Origin: Aquanectria penicillioides
Lineage: Eukaryota > Ascomycota > Sordariomycetes > Hypocreales > Nectriaceae
Reading direction: 5' to 3'
Length of the DNA stretch: 64,000 nucleotides
Assembly (NCBI GenBank): GCA_003415625.1
Contig: PYIU01000002.1
Location: 2,604,001 to 2,668,000, forward strand
Shown here: positions 36,360 to 49,000 of the stretch, in pieces
How the letters are laid out: the number at the start of each line of letters is the position of its first letter
Numbering within the stretch: position 1 is the stretch's first letter
The notes under the pieces: model-generated
Told to the model about the DNA's origin: nothing
The model's database searches: none
What the model saw: only the letters and a program-made list of their open reading frames with translations
Program-made: the position numbers and the translations under genes

Positions 36360-37334
36360 TCGTGGGCCACGGTCGGCTCTGTCTAGGTAAAGGATGATTT
36401 AGGCGCTGGAGTTGGAATGTTTGGTGTTGTTGTAGACTAAGAGGGAGTCTAACGACGTCTAGGAAGCTTGCTGGGGAGGCACTAATACGATGGCAGCGCG
36501 TGACCTTGCATCGAGGAGCAACAGGGTGCACAAGTGCTAAATTCTGGCTGGGGAGTTGGAGAATTTACGGAGTGTTCGTTGCCGTTCAATTTTGTTGCAT
36601 CGAGTCAGTTGGCAAAGCAGTTGCCTCTGCCGGTTCAGTTGAATCAGGTAGGTGCCTAGGTATGTGATTACCTCCTTAGAGTGTAGATGGGCACTCATCG
36701 TTGGTCGTTGGCACGTTGTATTCGTAGGTTGATATGACGAGATATTGCATAAGCCACCTTCCATTGGGAAGCACCAGCCACCCCCGAGACGCATATGCCA
36801 TATGTGGTATGCCTAACCACAGCCACAGTGCTGCTCTGCTTGCCGCACTACTAGCCGCACCCACAGTCTCGCGGTGCTGCAGCACTCCATTGAGATCCAT
36901 CCACGATCCATCACGCTTGCATTTTTTGGGGCCGAGGTACGGATACGGATGCACACTGGCTGCTCACGACTTCCCGTCCCAACCCACCGACACGTCTAAA
37001 CTCAACCACATCATTCCCCCCTCCGCAACGCCTCGCTTCTCTCCGCGTATCTTGTTCTCTTTTCACTTCTTTTCTTTTCTTATCACTTCTCCCGGTCGCA
37101 TACGCATATGCACGCGAACGCGCACACGCATCCGCCCTCGATCAATCTGCCGCCCACCAGACACGACGTTACAACGGCTAATCGCCTATCCGCCCGCGCA
37201 TAGAACCACCACCCGCGGCTCTTTGCTACCCTCTCACATGCTCTACTCCCTTTCCACAATCCCGACCCGGCCCTTCATATAGCTTCCCCATGGCCGTTGG
37301 CCACTCTTCCACCTCACCCGCCGTCATCTAAGCC
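36360..37334. promoter_or_regulatory. Divergent promoter region, transcription factor (-) and PEX3 (+)
   Basis: About 1 kb between divergent starts, pyrimidine-rich close to PEX3. No copy of the CGGAGGATCCCCCG element is present. No gene is supported. Confidence 0.5.
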
Positions 37335-39015
37335 ATGTTCTTGTCCGCCCGGCGCTGGTTGCGCAACAACAGGACGCCCATCGCCATCGGCGTCGGTGTT
37401 ATTGGCGCTGGTTACGTCGCTACTCAATATGTCATCTCTAAGATCAACGACGCGCGCGAGCGCATGAGCAGCGATCGTATCGCCAAGGAAAAGTTTGTCT
37501 AGCCGCTCCTTTTCCCTCAAACCTCGGACTGATCGACTAACCACGCATCTTCTAGCCTGCGACGCCGTTTCGAACAAAACCAGGAGGACTGTACCTTCAC
37601 CGTCCTCGCCCTGCTGCCATCGGCAACGACTGCCATTCTCGAGGCCATGAACACCGAGCAGATTACATACGAGATCCAACAGATGAAGGCCGCCAAGGCC
37701 ATCAAGAACGGGGCGACTGAGAACGCTCCTCCCCCAAGTATCGCTGACACGACCCTAACCGAGGATGACGGCAAAAGCATGATCAGTGCTAGTGTGCAGA
37801 GTGAGAGCGGAGTTCATGCCAGCCAGATTGTGGCACCTTCGCCATTCAATGCCGGAGGTGAAAACGGCCACTCGGATGGAGGAGCTCCTAAGGCTCGCAA
37901 GACCAAGAGACAGTTGTGGGATGATGTGACCATCAGCGGTAAGTCACCATCATCATCAACAACCTATGCCCTTCTCCACAGAAATCTAACGGATACCCAG
38001 CGGTGACGAGAGCCTTTACCTTGATTTACACGTTGGCATTGCTCACTTTGCTCACGCGAGTACAACTTAACCTCCTTGGTCGACGAAGCTATCTCTCCAG
38101 CGTGGTAGCTCTTGCAACTGGCTCCCAGCAGGCCACTATCAGTCTCGAGAACAATGACGACGACAACACAGAGCAGACATATGGCAGTGATTTCGACACA
38201 AATCGCAAGTACCTGACATTCAGCTGGTGGCTGCTGAATAAGGGTTGGGCAGACCTCAGCCGCCAGGTTGAGAGCGCCGTGCGCACTGTCTTTGGCAGCC
38301 TGAGCCCCCGTGACCTGCTAAGCTTTGAGCGCTTCTCAGATCTGACAATGGAGGTGAGGAAGCTTGTGGAGGGAGCTACCGTCGAGGAACGCCGCAAGGC
38401 CAACTGGCTCAAGTTCCTCCTCCCCCCTCAGGATCAGGAGGATGAAGTAATCCGTGAGTCGGGCATCCTTGAGGATGCTCCGGCTCAGGCATCTCACCCA
38501 TCATCCCCCGCCATTCTTAGGCGCCTTCTAGATGAGACGGCTGACCTCGTCGAGTCCCCATCCTTTTCCCATGTATTGACCTTGCTGCTTGACTCGGGCT
38601 TCTCCTACCTGGTTGACAATAAGCTCTCTACTGAAGCCTTCCAGCTGCCCGCCACTGACGGCATTGTCACCCCGGAGCTCAAGGACCAGCAACGTTCCAA
38701 GGTCATCTTGTTGCCCAAGATTCTGTCGGTGCTGACGCGCCAGGCACATGTCATTGGTAACGGCATGCCCAACGAGTACCTGCAGCGGATGGAGATGATC
38801 CGCGACCTCGAGGCATTTGCCGCGGTTGTTTACTCCAGCAATTGGGAGACGGAGATCCGCGATGATAACCTCATGGAAAGCGCGGTGGACCTCGGTGCCT
38901 CCTCGACCTCGCAGAGCAAACAAATGTCGCAGAACCAGGGCGAATCTAGCATTGTCATGGTGGACCAGGCTGGGGGTTTGAAAGCGCGTGGAACCGAGCC
39001 GTGGATCAGAAATAG
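37335..39015 (+). CDS. PEX3: Peroxisomal biogenesis factor 3 (peroxin-3)
   Basis: Peroxisomal membrane anchor that docks PEX19 for insertion of membrane proteins. Three exons: 37335-37492, 37556-37938 and 38001-39015; introns of 63 bp (donor GTTTGT) and 62 bp (donor GTAAGT, branch CTAAC). Order: basic N-terminus, one membrane span about residues 15-33 (IAIGVGVIGAGYVATQYVI), the conserved NLRRRFEQNQEDCTFTVL block, an acidic/Ser-rich spacer, then FTLIYTLALLTLLTRVQLNL and GRRSYLSSVV. The conserved C-terminus ESAWNRAVDQK is one frame away from the upstream exon and ends at TAG 39013. A base is missing from the G5 run 38972-38976. With it the coding length is 519 codons (518 aa). Reading on without the base gives an unrelated 3' extension to 39280, which I reject. 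Confidence 0.9.
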
Positions 39016-39474
39016 TGAAGCGGCTTGCAATGTATGTATATTCAACAAGGAGAAATCTTGGCCGGATTGGGATGGATGGGCAATAAATAAAGGGGTAGCA
39101 ACCGGGCGGATATATTGGATCAAACACACATATACAAATTCGGGTGTAGAGCAGAGGCATTGGTTTTTTTTTAGGGACAATTCTGGGATATCCCGTGTAA
39201 CATTTGGAGCCGGATTTTCGGCGTTGGGTATAGCTCTCTCCTGTCTTCGTCTCTTCCTCATCGTTTGGTCCGGCTCGTGAAGCATCCTCCTCGTCGACTG
39301 CTAGGCGGCTCAGTCCTTCCTGACGCTGCTCATTCCCTTGGATCTAATTGCTAGTTTCGTTGTCTGGGGCCTGTCGGGGTGGAGAGAATGGTTGGACCTT
39401 TTGGATACCAAAACCTGGCACGATCGGTGACCGCAATGGACCGGACCCTGCTGACCCTTCCTTGGAGGGGTTTC
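39016..39474. other. Convergent 3' region between PEX3 and BET5
   Basis: About 460 bp between convergent genes. No gene, RNA or repeat recognised. Confidence 0.5.
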
Positions 39475-40273
39475 TCACGACAGGGTCCCTCCGGGGTCGA
39501 CGTCCCTCATTTCTGGGTCCTTGGTCCTCGAAGGGGTGGTTTTCTTGTGTCGGCTCGTTGGCCGCCCATGCTGCTCACATGAGTCCCTTATGAACTGGTC
39601 TAGGCCGAGCTCAAACAGCTCGTTCTTGACGCCCTCGCCGCCCTTGTGCTCAACGGGAGAGAGGGGGTTTTTCACCACTGCTCATACATGTTAGTTTGGG
39701 ATTCGCATCTTGGTCGGCGCTGGTGTATGTAGGTAAATGCAGGCACTGCTCTGCTTGCGCGTCTGTAGAGCCCAGCCGGGGTCGGATATGTCTCAATCCA
39801 CAAATTACGTACCGTACTCGACCCAGAGGTTGATGTACACCTGGTGCAACACATTGCGCATGCTCAGCGTCGCTGTGTCGGTGATGAGGACGAAGCGGAG
39901 ATTGGCGGGGGTCTCGTAGAAATGTAGCTTGTACTGGGCGGTGCGATAGCTGATGAAAGCGTCGTCGTCGCCGCCAAGCTTGCGGACCATGTTCCGCAGG
40001 GAGAAGACGGTGCCGAATATCAGCTTCGCATCGTCAGAGGCGCTGCGCGAGGAACGCAGAGAAGATACGGTGGTTGCGGACGTGGTGTTGGCCGTGGCTG
40101 TCGCTCCACCACTGGCGGGAGTGTCGGGAGCCTGTCGAGGCGGGAGCCAGGTTTTCGAGTAGACGCACTCGGCTAGACGAGAGGATGCGGTGTTAGAAAG
40201 GGGGCGCCCAAGAGGCATGGAATAAGGCGGGCGTACTGTGGCGGTCGAAGATGTAGAAGGAGTAGACGGTCAT
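39475..40273 (-). CDS. BET5: TRAPP complex small subunit Bet5 (TRAPPC1), sybindin-like
   Basis: Core subunit of the TRAPP tethering complex and Rab exchange factor at the Golgi. Three exons: 40273-40237, 40172-39813 and 39677-39475; introns of 64 bp and 135 bp, both GTACG-type donors. The N-terminus MTVYSFYIFDRH is the family longin start. It is followed by CVYSKTW, a Thr/Ser/Ala-rich fungal insertion, then DAKLIFGTVFSLRNMVRKL, FHFYETP-type LHFYETPANLRFVLITD, NVLHQVYINLWVEYVVKNP and NELFELGLDQFIR. The frame as given runs 33 residues past the usual end to a stop at 39475 (199 aa). If one base is missing from the run 39585-39587, the protein ends at 39575 after LDQFIRGLM (166 aa), closer to homologues; I favour that end. 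Confidence 0.9.
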
Positions 40274-41493
40274 GATGTCGTGGGCTTGAGAAGGTCGGGG
40301 ATGTATGTAGCTTGGCACTTGGTCCGAGAGGAGGGGAATGGATTGTGTGGTTGGCTCTCCGGGGGGGGGGGGGGGCGTCACCGAGAGGATCGGATATATG
40401 CGCCGTGGACTCGAGGGCGGACGAGCGGGTGGGAGGTGGGAGTGTCCTAGAGCTGGTGGTCAGGTATGTATGTATAGGAGTTGAGGTGAGGTTGCAGCTA
40501 GATGTGACCTTGACTAACGTCTGTCTGTGGTGGGCGTGCAATAGCGTAGCTGCCAAGGGGGTTGGTTGGTCCGTTGGGGGTCTAGGGTAGGTAGGTGGCC
40601 GAGAGCGGGTGCTGATGGATGGAGGGGGGGGGGGGGGGGGGGGGGCAAACATGGCGCCGGGTATGACCAGTTCGCGTAAGTTCGGCCCCGCCAGTCGCCT
40701 TAACTCAGCGGGTATCAACATGCGGCCCCGACCTCCGTCCGTGATGTGATGTGATGTTGTATGTATCGGTCTAAGATCTAGGGGCACCCGCAGCCTTACG
40801 GGATTGAACTGGATGTAACCACTAATTACCCATGGCACCACTCTGACGGCCGGGCCTCTGCAACCATAACAATGCCAGCTGAACGGCTCTGGGCCGCTTG
40901 GGCTGCTCATCTCCATGTCCTAATGAGCTGGCGCTCGTCTTTGAAAACAGAGAATCAACGGCATAAGAAGTAAACTGATGCACCGGTAGTACCCATGGAT
41001 GCCGCCCGTGCTGAGGGAGCTTGCGAACCCAGCTCTGTCCCAGTAAGCTTTCCCCACTCTCCCCGTACTAGACCCTTCAGCTCTCGTGTGCACATCGCAC
41101 GTTAACAGCTCTGGTAGGTGGCCAGGCGCCACCACGAGTTTCGGGCTGGGCTAAGCTGACATTTACCGGGCTCTTGTTTGATTGCCGTCGTTGACTTTAT
41201 TATTCCTTTCAGCCCCCAATCCCTTGGACTGGATTTCCTGCCCGGCTTCTCCAATTTCTCCCCCATTGCTGCTGCATCATCACTGGTCTCCCTCTCCCCT
41301 TCTCCTGCCTTGGTCTCCCGCAATTCGTTGTGTGACGACGTTGGTTCCCATCGCGGGGCCGTCGAGCTGAGCGGGGCTCCAGCAAAACCACCAACAACAA
41401 CCAGCACAAACTCCTCCTCTCATTTCACCACCACCGCTCACTCGCGCCCAACAATCTAACAACACATCACCGCTTCACCTTGCGCCGGGCGCC
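40274..41493. promoter_or_regulatory. Divergent promoter region, BET5 (-) and CaMKK-like kinase (+)
   Basis: Holds two long G tracts: G15 at 40361-40375 and G22 at 40624-40645. It also has a C/T-rich leader before the kinase start. Short frames here are low-complexity and unsupported. Confidence 0.5.
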
Positions 41494-43725
41494 ATGCCCG
41501 CCATGGATCCCCTCGAGGGCGCGGCCCTTGAGCCCTCTGCGCCTGAGATCAAGCCCTCCTTTACCTTCCCAGCGTCGCCTCAGTTCAAGATTGACGACAC
41601 CACCATGGATGACGCCCGCCCGCCTCCCCTCACACACCATCTGTAAGTCGCACTGCCCGCCCACGGCCGCATCCTCGTCGCGAAGTCTGGCTGACCCGCG
41701 CAATCACCGCGGCAGAACCGAGCCTGCTGATTTGCACCGATACCCGAGTCCTATGCGACACCACAGGCGGACACCCAGCGCGCATCGCGAAGTCAAGGTA
41801 CGGACCACGTCACATGCAACGAGGGGGAGAGGGGGGGGGGGGAGCATGAATGCGTAGTTGGTGTTTGGCCGTCTTTGCTCATGGCTAGCACAGGAGACCT
41901 TGAACGCCCAGACGCAATTCTCGAATGAAGACGGTGATGGTGTAACTCGTCACAGGGTAAACCAATACACAATCATGGAAGAGATCGGGAGAGGATCATA
42001 CGGTGCTGTGCACCTGGCCCAAGATCAGTTTGGCAACGAATACGTGAGTTGGTCCCCACCAATGTCAGGATCGATTTCCAGAACCCCCACTAACGCCACT
42101 CCTATTAGGCCGTCAAAGAATTCTCCAAGGCCCGTCTGCGCAAGCGCGCTCAGTCAAATATCCTCCGCCAAGGTCCCAGGGGTCCCAGACGTTTAGGTCC
42201 TGGAGCATCGCTGAATGCTGGTCTTCGCAAAAGCGAAAGTCAGGATGCTTTGTTCCTTATCCGCGAGGAGATTGCTATCATGAAGAAACTGAACCATCCG
42301 AATCTGGTTCAGTTGATGGAAGTGTTGGATGACCCCGAGGAAGACTCGCTCTATATGGTAATGGAGATGTGTAAGAGGGGAGTCGTCATGAAAGTTGGAC
42401 TGGACGAGCAGGCGCAGCCGTTTGATGAGGAAAAGTGCCGCTTTTGGTTCCGTGACCTGATTTTGGCCATCGAGTACCGTGAGTAACTTGGGTTGAATCG
42501 GACTAATTACGGCTTCTGGGCAGCTAATAGGATCCTAGTGCATGCCCAAGGCGTTATCCATAGGGACATCAAACCGGACAACCTTCTTCTGTCCGACGAC
42601 GACGTCCTCAAAGTCGTCGATTTTGGAGTTTCGGAAATTTTTGAAAAGCTGGACCAGATGCGTATTGTCAAGTCGGCCGGATCGCCCGCCTTTCTCCCCA
42701 GAGCTCTGTGGCAAGCACAGCGATGTTTCTGGCACAGCGGCAGACATCTGGTCCATGGGTGTTTCGCTCTACTGTCTCAGATATGGGCGCATTCCGTTCA
42801 ATCGCGACGGCCTGTTGGACATGTACGATGCCATCAAGTCAGACGAGCCCCAGATTCCCGAGGGCGAGAACCCCGACTTGGTTGATCTCATGTACAAGAT
42901 TCTAGACAAGAATCCAGAGACCCGTATTACCATGGAGCAGCTCCGGGTTCGTTGTTGCCTGAACTGATTTCATGAGAACAGCAACACTAATTGCTTTCAT
43001 AGAACCATCCTTGGGTGACTTGCAACGGGACCGACCCTTTGCTTGGCACCGAGGAGAACTGTGCGAAGTTGGTTGAACCCCCCAATGAATTGGAGGTCAG
43101 CCGTGCCTTGACTCGGAAGTTCAACCATCTGCTTTGTGTCATGAAAGCTATCCATCGGTTCAAGGCCATCCTCGCTAGGAAACGATCGGAAGGGGCGGTC
43201 GCTCACTCGTCAGCATCATCGCCCACGCCTACCCAAGGCTCCTTCGAGCCTTCCAAGGAGATTGCAAAAGTTGAAGTCATCGAAGCACTCCTGTCTCAGA
43301 GGCGCAAAATACGCGCCCAAAAGCTCTTCAGCGGCGCCGGTCCAAAGGTGACCACTCGTGATAGTGGCGAGCAAGAGACCAGATTCCTCGGTATCGGCAC
43401 GGGGGCAAGGGACGACTTCGCCATGGACGAGGCTGCGCCGGATATCGTCTCCGACTCCCCCACCGCAGTTGACTTCAATGTATACGATAGAGCTTACGAG
43501 AGCGCGGTAGAGCAAATCACGTCGTCGCAAAATGCTTCGTCAAAGCCTACGGTGTACTTGACCAAGTTTGTCAAGGGCGTTCCGCGAGTGCCAGGGGACC
43601 AGCTGGTGGAGGGTTCGGATCTGCCCAAGCCGGCGGCCGCACCGGACCAGATGACACCCTCCTCACCCAGGACGCTAGCACAGCTTGCTTCTCAGTTGGA
43701 CATGTCAGATACGAACCGAGGCTAG
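41494..43725 (+). CDS. CaMKK-type serine/threonine protein kinase (Ssp1/Tos3/Sak1 family)
   Basis: Upstream kinase of the SNF1/AMPK and CaMK type. Six exons: 41494-41642, 41716-41797, 41894-42043, 42109-42478, 42539-42946 and 43003-43725; all introns are GT..AG, 56-96 bp. Kinase domain from about residue 102: GRGSYGAV loop, AVKEFSK (Lys130), then an Arg/Pro/Gly-rich insertion (RQGPRGPRRLGP) of the kind typical of CaMKKs. HRDIKPDN (Asp260), DFGVSE (Asp278), SAGSPAFL then ELCGKHSDVSGTAADIWSMG, and NHPWVT closing the domain. The C-terminal about 240 residues are largely disordered. The frame breaks at the C4 run 42696-42699 within the activation segment, where two bases appear missing (or one extra). 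With two added the total is 628 codons. Intron 2 contains G12 at 41831-41842. Confidence 0.88.
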
Positions 43726-46025
43726 TCAATGGACCAGGTGGGCAAAACTAGACAGGAGAATGGATGGTGTGGTGGTGGGTTGCATGTTGGATACCATACG
43801 GGGAGGTAATGGCGTTTCCGAGGAAACGACGGGGATAGGTGGTTCAGATTGTTGGTGAGTTGGACAAGATACACCAGTGATACCACAAGGGCAAAAGAGA
43901 CGGGAGACACAAGATAAGAGTAGTCGGAAATCCACAAGTATTCCCCGAGGAACGCACATATGCAGCCGCTGCCGGGTACGGCAGCACCCTAGCTTGGGGG
44001 GAGATCAACCCTGCATGCTGCCTACCGGGGGAGGGGGGAGGGGGGGGGGGGGGGGGGGAGATTTTCTAGTCAGCAAGTAGCCAAGGTGAATTGCTTGCTC
44101 AGTATACCGTGGACAGCCTGTCCCCATTGCAGTCGGGACCACGACACCAGCGGCTCCCAGGTCGAGAAATAGCGTCGAATACGATTGTAGAAGCTTCACA
44201 CCGCTGGCATCTCGTTTCCGGTGGAGCTGCCGGCCCCAAGCAGGGCTGGCGAGCTAGGGTCGGGGCGGTGGAACGGTCATGGAACTGCGCATTAGAAAGA
44301 GACAACGGGATAAGCGAGTCCATGAGGGTGAGAACGATGTGTTTCGTTACGATCGGTCAGGCACAGGGCTCATGCAAAAGGAGACGAGTCGCGCCCACTT
44401 GAGCTTGTTGCCGTATCGGTACTTGACAGGCAGGATGTGATTAGCCCGGTGAGCATGAGCCCTAAAAGCGGGAGCCACTGGTAGGTCAGGGCATCAAACA
44501 GAATAACTAGAGCCACGTGGGAGGTGTTTATCTAGGTCCAGCCTCCAGCTAGGGGGTTGGAGGGAGATGGGTACATAGTAGTGTCACTAGGAAGCTGCCG
44601 TGAGACATGGACGGGTACAGAACAGGGATTCTTACGGTGACAGCCGGAGCTGTGAGAAAGAACGCTCTGTACCAGGACACTTGCGCTGTCAGCTTGAAGC
44701 GTGTGGGCCCCCCTGAGCAACCCTAAACCAACACCTTGGGTGTTGGTAAGTTGGGCAAGGAGGGGAGGTAAAGGCCAGTCAGAGGTCAGCGATAAAGCAC
44801 GAGGGAACAGTAATGAGATTGTCAAGGGATGTGGCTGGATGGGGAAAAAACCCCAGGCTCTGGTTGAGATTGAGGAAGACGGTGTGACGTCAGGAACTGT
44901 AAGGCGAGACGGCAGCCGTGAGATCTCGGTGGCCAAAATTTTAAGGCACCGGCAGGGCGAATTGCAAGCTGAGAGGGTGTTGGGGTCTCATCCTTTGAGA
45001 CAGATGTAGCAATTGAGGCTCCGAGGTCACATTTTGTTCACCATAGACCATCGTCTGCATGTAATGGGGTCTAGGGCTCCTGTCTAGAACTCCTGACCGC
45101 CGGCCCAGCACCTGGAATTGTGTGCCAAGAAGAGTTGTAAATAGCTGAGTCGTCACGTGTCTTGATCAAATCTAAAATTCTTCAATGATGTGGGGATTGT
45201 TCATTGCCGGAAGACAACAAGAACCCGGTGAGCACAAGTTACAACAGTGGCAACTTCTGAAGAGAACGGATGAAACCAGTAGCAATTAGAACCCCCCCCC
45301 CCCCCACGTCATTGTAGAGCTGGGGTAAAAGGCGGCCAGCTCTCAAGGGGGTTCTTTAGGTAGTTCTTCCGATCAACGCTGGTGTCTCGCTGTACCTTTC
45401 CATAGAAATACCCGTTATGTGCATTGCCAAAGGTTGACCTTGTTATCTGTGCGCGCTCGGTACCAGCGCGTCGGTGACAAGCCGCTTGGTGATTTTTAGT
45501 CAACATCCCTCGGCGATGCAGGTTGCGGAACCGGGTTCCGCGCGATCCTGGAAACTGTTGTAGAGGGCTAAGCCGGATGACGGGTGGCGGTTAGTGGGAT
45601 CTCGGCAGAAAAGAAGCTTGGCCAAACGGCCGTGTCCTTCATGTGCAATCACATAAGGCGAGAGGCTGTGGGAACTGGTCTTATTGAGAAGCAGGGGGAG
45701 GGAACCCCAAGGTGTCGTGTGTTTTCTTGGCTCCCGGCGGGCCACTGCAGCGGAGAACGCCTCCAGTCGCCGCAGGAGGCCTCATCTAATGCACACCAGC
45801 GGCAGATCGTAGAGTACGCCCGTCATTACCGTATTGAGTCCCAGGCATTCAGTTTTAGGCCAGCGGCGGTGCAACGCAAGGCCGTCAAAAGGCAAATGCA
45901 GGCATGGAAGACACGCACTGTTCCGAAAATGCCATTGTAGGTCTCGGACAAAAGCCCAATTTTGTCGAAAAAGCTCAACCGCTCGAGCAATGGTAATAAT
46001 TACGGCGATGAAGACAGACAACAAA

Positions 46026-46063
46026 GGCAACGACGACAGCGACAGCGACAGCGACAGCGGTGG
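46026..46063 (+). repeat. CGACAG hexanucleotide tandem repeat
   Basis: About five imperfect CGACAG units in a row within the gene-poor region. A simple repeat; no function inferred. Confidence 0.6.
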
Positions 46064-49000
46064 TGGCGGCAGCACCACCCAGTAAGCCATGCCACCTCAC
46101 ACTCTACGAATGACCCGGACGCATGGAAATGCCTCATATCCGAATTGGCGAGCAGGGCCGATTCGCGGCGACGGACCGGAACCATGCGTTGCTCATACTC
46201 GTCAGTCCGTACAAGTCGGTACTCTTGCTCTGGCGAAATTCTAGCGACGTCGGTGGTTGTACCATCATGACCATAGGTGGAGAGTCATGGTGACCCGGGT
46301 AAGGGACCGTGCGAGACATTGACCCATGATAAACGGCCATACACAAAAGAGGCGGTTTTCTGAGGTACTTCCAAGGTGAGGTTACTTGTATGACTATTTC
46401 CGTATGGACTGTGGGAAATCCAGAGAGGCAAGCGTGAGTGCAGGCGTAACGCTTAAGCAGTATGGTAGCTCGTGTGCCAATCCCCAACAGAGTCACCTCA
46501 AGGGTAGGATCCCTTGACTTACATGCATCAAGCAGATTGACGGGCTGCAGATGGGTAGGCACGTATGTCGTAGTAGATACGTGCCTACGGACAGGTGGAA
46601 CAAGCATCAAGCATCAGATGCGCTATGGTGCATAAGTTATTGGTTTTGGCTTGACCGCAACAAGCGACCTCGTCATGCCCCCCTCCCGTCTGTTCTGGCT
46701 CTGGTTATGGCTCTGGGCCGGGCCATGTCCAAGTCCAACTCATAGGCCAGGCGTCAGGGGCCGGGTAAAGATGAACCGAGTGGCTGGTGGGGAGGGGAAA
46801 GTTGGAAAGTGGATGATGATGGTTGGTGGATTGCACGCAAGCTGGAGAGTCGGTGGAGGCAAGATGAATGAATGCCTGACTGAATTGAGTGATTCTCATG
46901 AGAGAAGTGAGATGCTGATGAACCAAACTGTGGGTAAATGGGGGGCAGCGTACGAACCTTCCCTGAGGTTCCCGAGTCAGGTTTAGAGAGGTACCGACCT
47001 CGATAATTCTGTCGAGGCCCCGGACCTTCCTATCTTGTCTCCTGAACTAGGTATGTGGGTGGACAACCAGGCACTATCTATCTAGGTACCTACCTATCTA
47101 CCTCAGGATAGGTAGAGTTATCTCGAACAGCGAGCGCAGCTGTCAATCCTGAATAAGGGACAATATCTCAGGGCTCAGAGCTTAGGGCTCGGTGTGTTGA
47201 AGCCCGTAACGTTGTCCTCTTCACCACCACACTCCAGAAGAAGCTGACAGGCGCTTGCGCACAGTGAGTCGATTGGCAATAAAGAAATCACCGAACCTAG
47301 CGCGTATTTGCGGGCTTTGGTGTCTTTGGTGGGTGCGGGCAGAGACCGACCTGACGGATTCGGTTGGGGCTGCCCTGAACAAAGGATCCTTGGGTGTCTC
47401 AATGCGTCCCAGAAGCTTCCAGTAGATGTCGGGCCCTCTCCATGTCTCGGCCTCAGTATGACGTCGCCAGGGCCAGAACAACACGGTGCGAGGTACAGGG
47501 TGCACTGATGCAGATCTGCCGTCTTTGTTCCGTGCAAGTCAGACGATCTCAGCCTGGGCTCACAATAAAACAGCTCAAACGCCCAGTCTTAGCTGTCTGG
47601 GCACCTGCCGGCATCGCTCAGCTTGTGGACGAATAAGACAGGCATTCAGCCACGTTCATAGATTCCTTTCCGAGAGTCTGTCGTGCACATCGCGAGGCGC
47701 GCCGACGGGAACGCCTTGAGACTCCACATGGTCATGGTGTTTCTGTGCAAGCTTCCCAAACCCCGGCCGCCCGGGGGGCATGTATTTGTGGCCCGCTAAG
47801 GGCCAAGGGCTGAGGGCAAGTGCGCAAGGGTCAAAACGTCAACGAATACCTAGGTAGATGGATCTCTGGCAAGTCGTCGACGCTCGCTCCTGCACAACAA
47901 CTATCCGTCTTGGAGGCCTATCGAAGGCGTCAAAACAAAGTATTGAAAAGGAAAAAGTACTTCCAGTGACATTGACGAGACAGAAATGGAAGTGAAGAAT
48001 AAAGATCAAAGAAAACATATCCAGCTTGTTTCCGGGAAATCCATGAACCTTGAACAGTTCCTCGGGCAGAGGCTTTCAACTACTCAGCTAACGCAGCCAT
48101 ATGTACTCGTACTATGTACCTCCGGTCAAGTCCTCTGTTACTGAACAACTCAGTCAGCGGTGATTCTTTTACCTGCATGTAGCTGGTAGCGTGGTTGTGG
48201 GCTCGTCGCTCTCAGCCTCTCTCCACATTTTGGCATCCCTGTCTCGATGGACCTTAGCCGGATCTTGTCCATCTGGGTTGCTGGCGCTTGAGCCGTGCAG
48301 CAGCGCTGACCCAGTGCGCCATTATGCTTGGCACTTCTGATGTGGGCCATGGCTCTCGACTCGCTCGTGTGGGTTGGATTTATCATCAACAGCCCAGGGT
48401 TTCCTCATGACTTGCAACACCACAAAACTGCGACGACACGCCACGATGTCGGGCGAGGGACCTGCAAGAATCTTCGAGTAGCCAGCAGTTGAGATAGGGG
48501 CAAAAAAAAAAAAACCTCGGGTTTTCAAGGCTACGTCGGCACTGTGTGTAACTGCAGAGCGGATACAGCGGGCAGAAATGATGCGAAAGCTGCAAAAGCC
48601 GTGTCTGGTCGCCACACAGTTCGTCGCCATCTATGAGCTACACAATGCCAGCCCTAGGCACAGCGCGTGCACCAGCCATGAGCCCCATCTTTTGACGGGC
48701 GCGCACGTCATGGAATTTAATGAAGCCGACTATGACATGGACAAGCCATTGGCTCCTCTGGGCAGGACACATTTTTTTTGGCCCTCCCTCATCTGCCCCA
48801 GACTGCCCAGACCCAGAAACTTGTTCTCGTCTCTCCGATGGAGAGACGGGGACCCACTGACGTGCACCGCACCGCATTCACACTGCACCGCATCGCGCGG
48901 TGCATCACTTCCTTTCTCCCACTTGACGCTAATGTTTAACTGTCGGTTGTCCGTCGCTGAGTGGATGGATTTTTCAATGATGTTTGATGAAAGGGACCGT

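Noticed and set aside
39016..39280. 3' extension of PEX3 to a stop at 39280
   Set aside because: It arises only because a base is missing at 38972-38976; the conserved C-terminus ESAWNRAVDQK and its stop at 39013 lie in the neighbouring frame.
42660..42720. Kinase activation segment ending in a premature divergent frame
   Set aside because: The downstream kinase motifs continue perfectly in the next frame, so it is a local base-count break at 42696-42699, not a truncated kinase.
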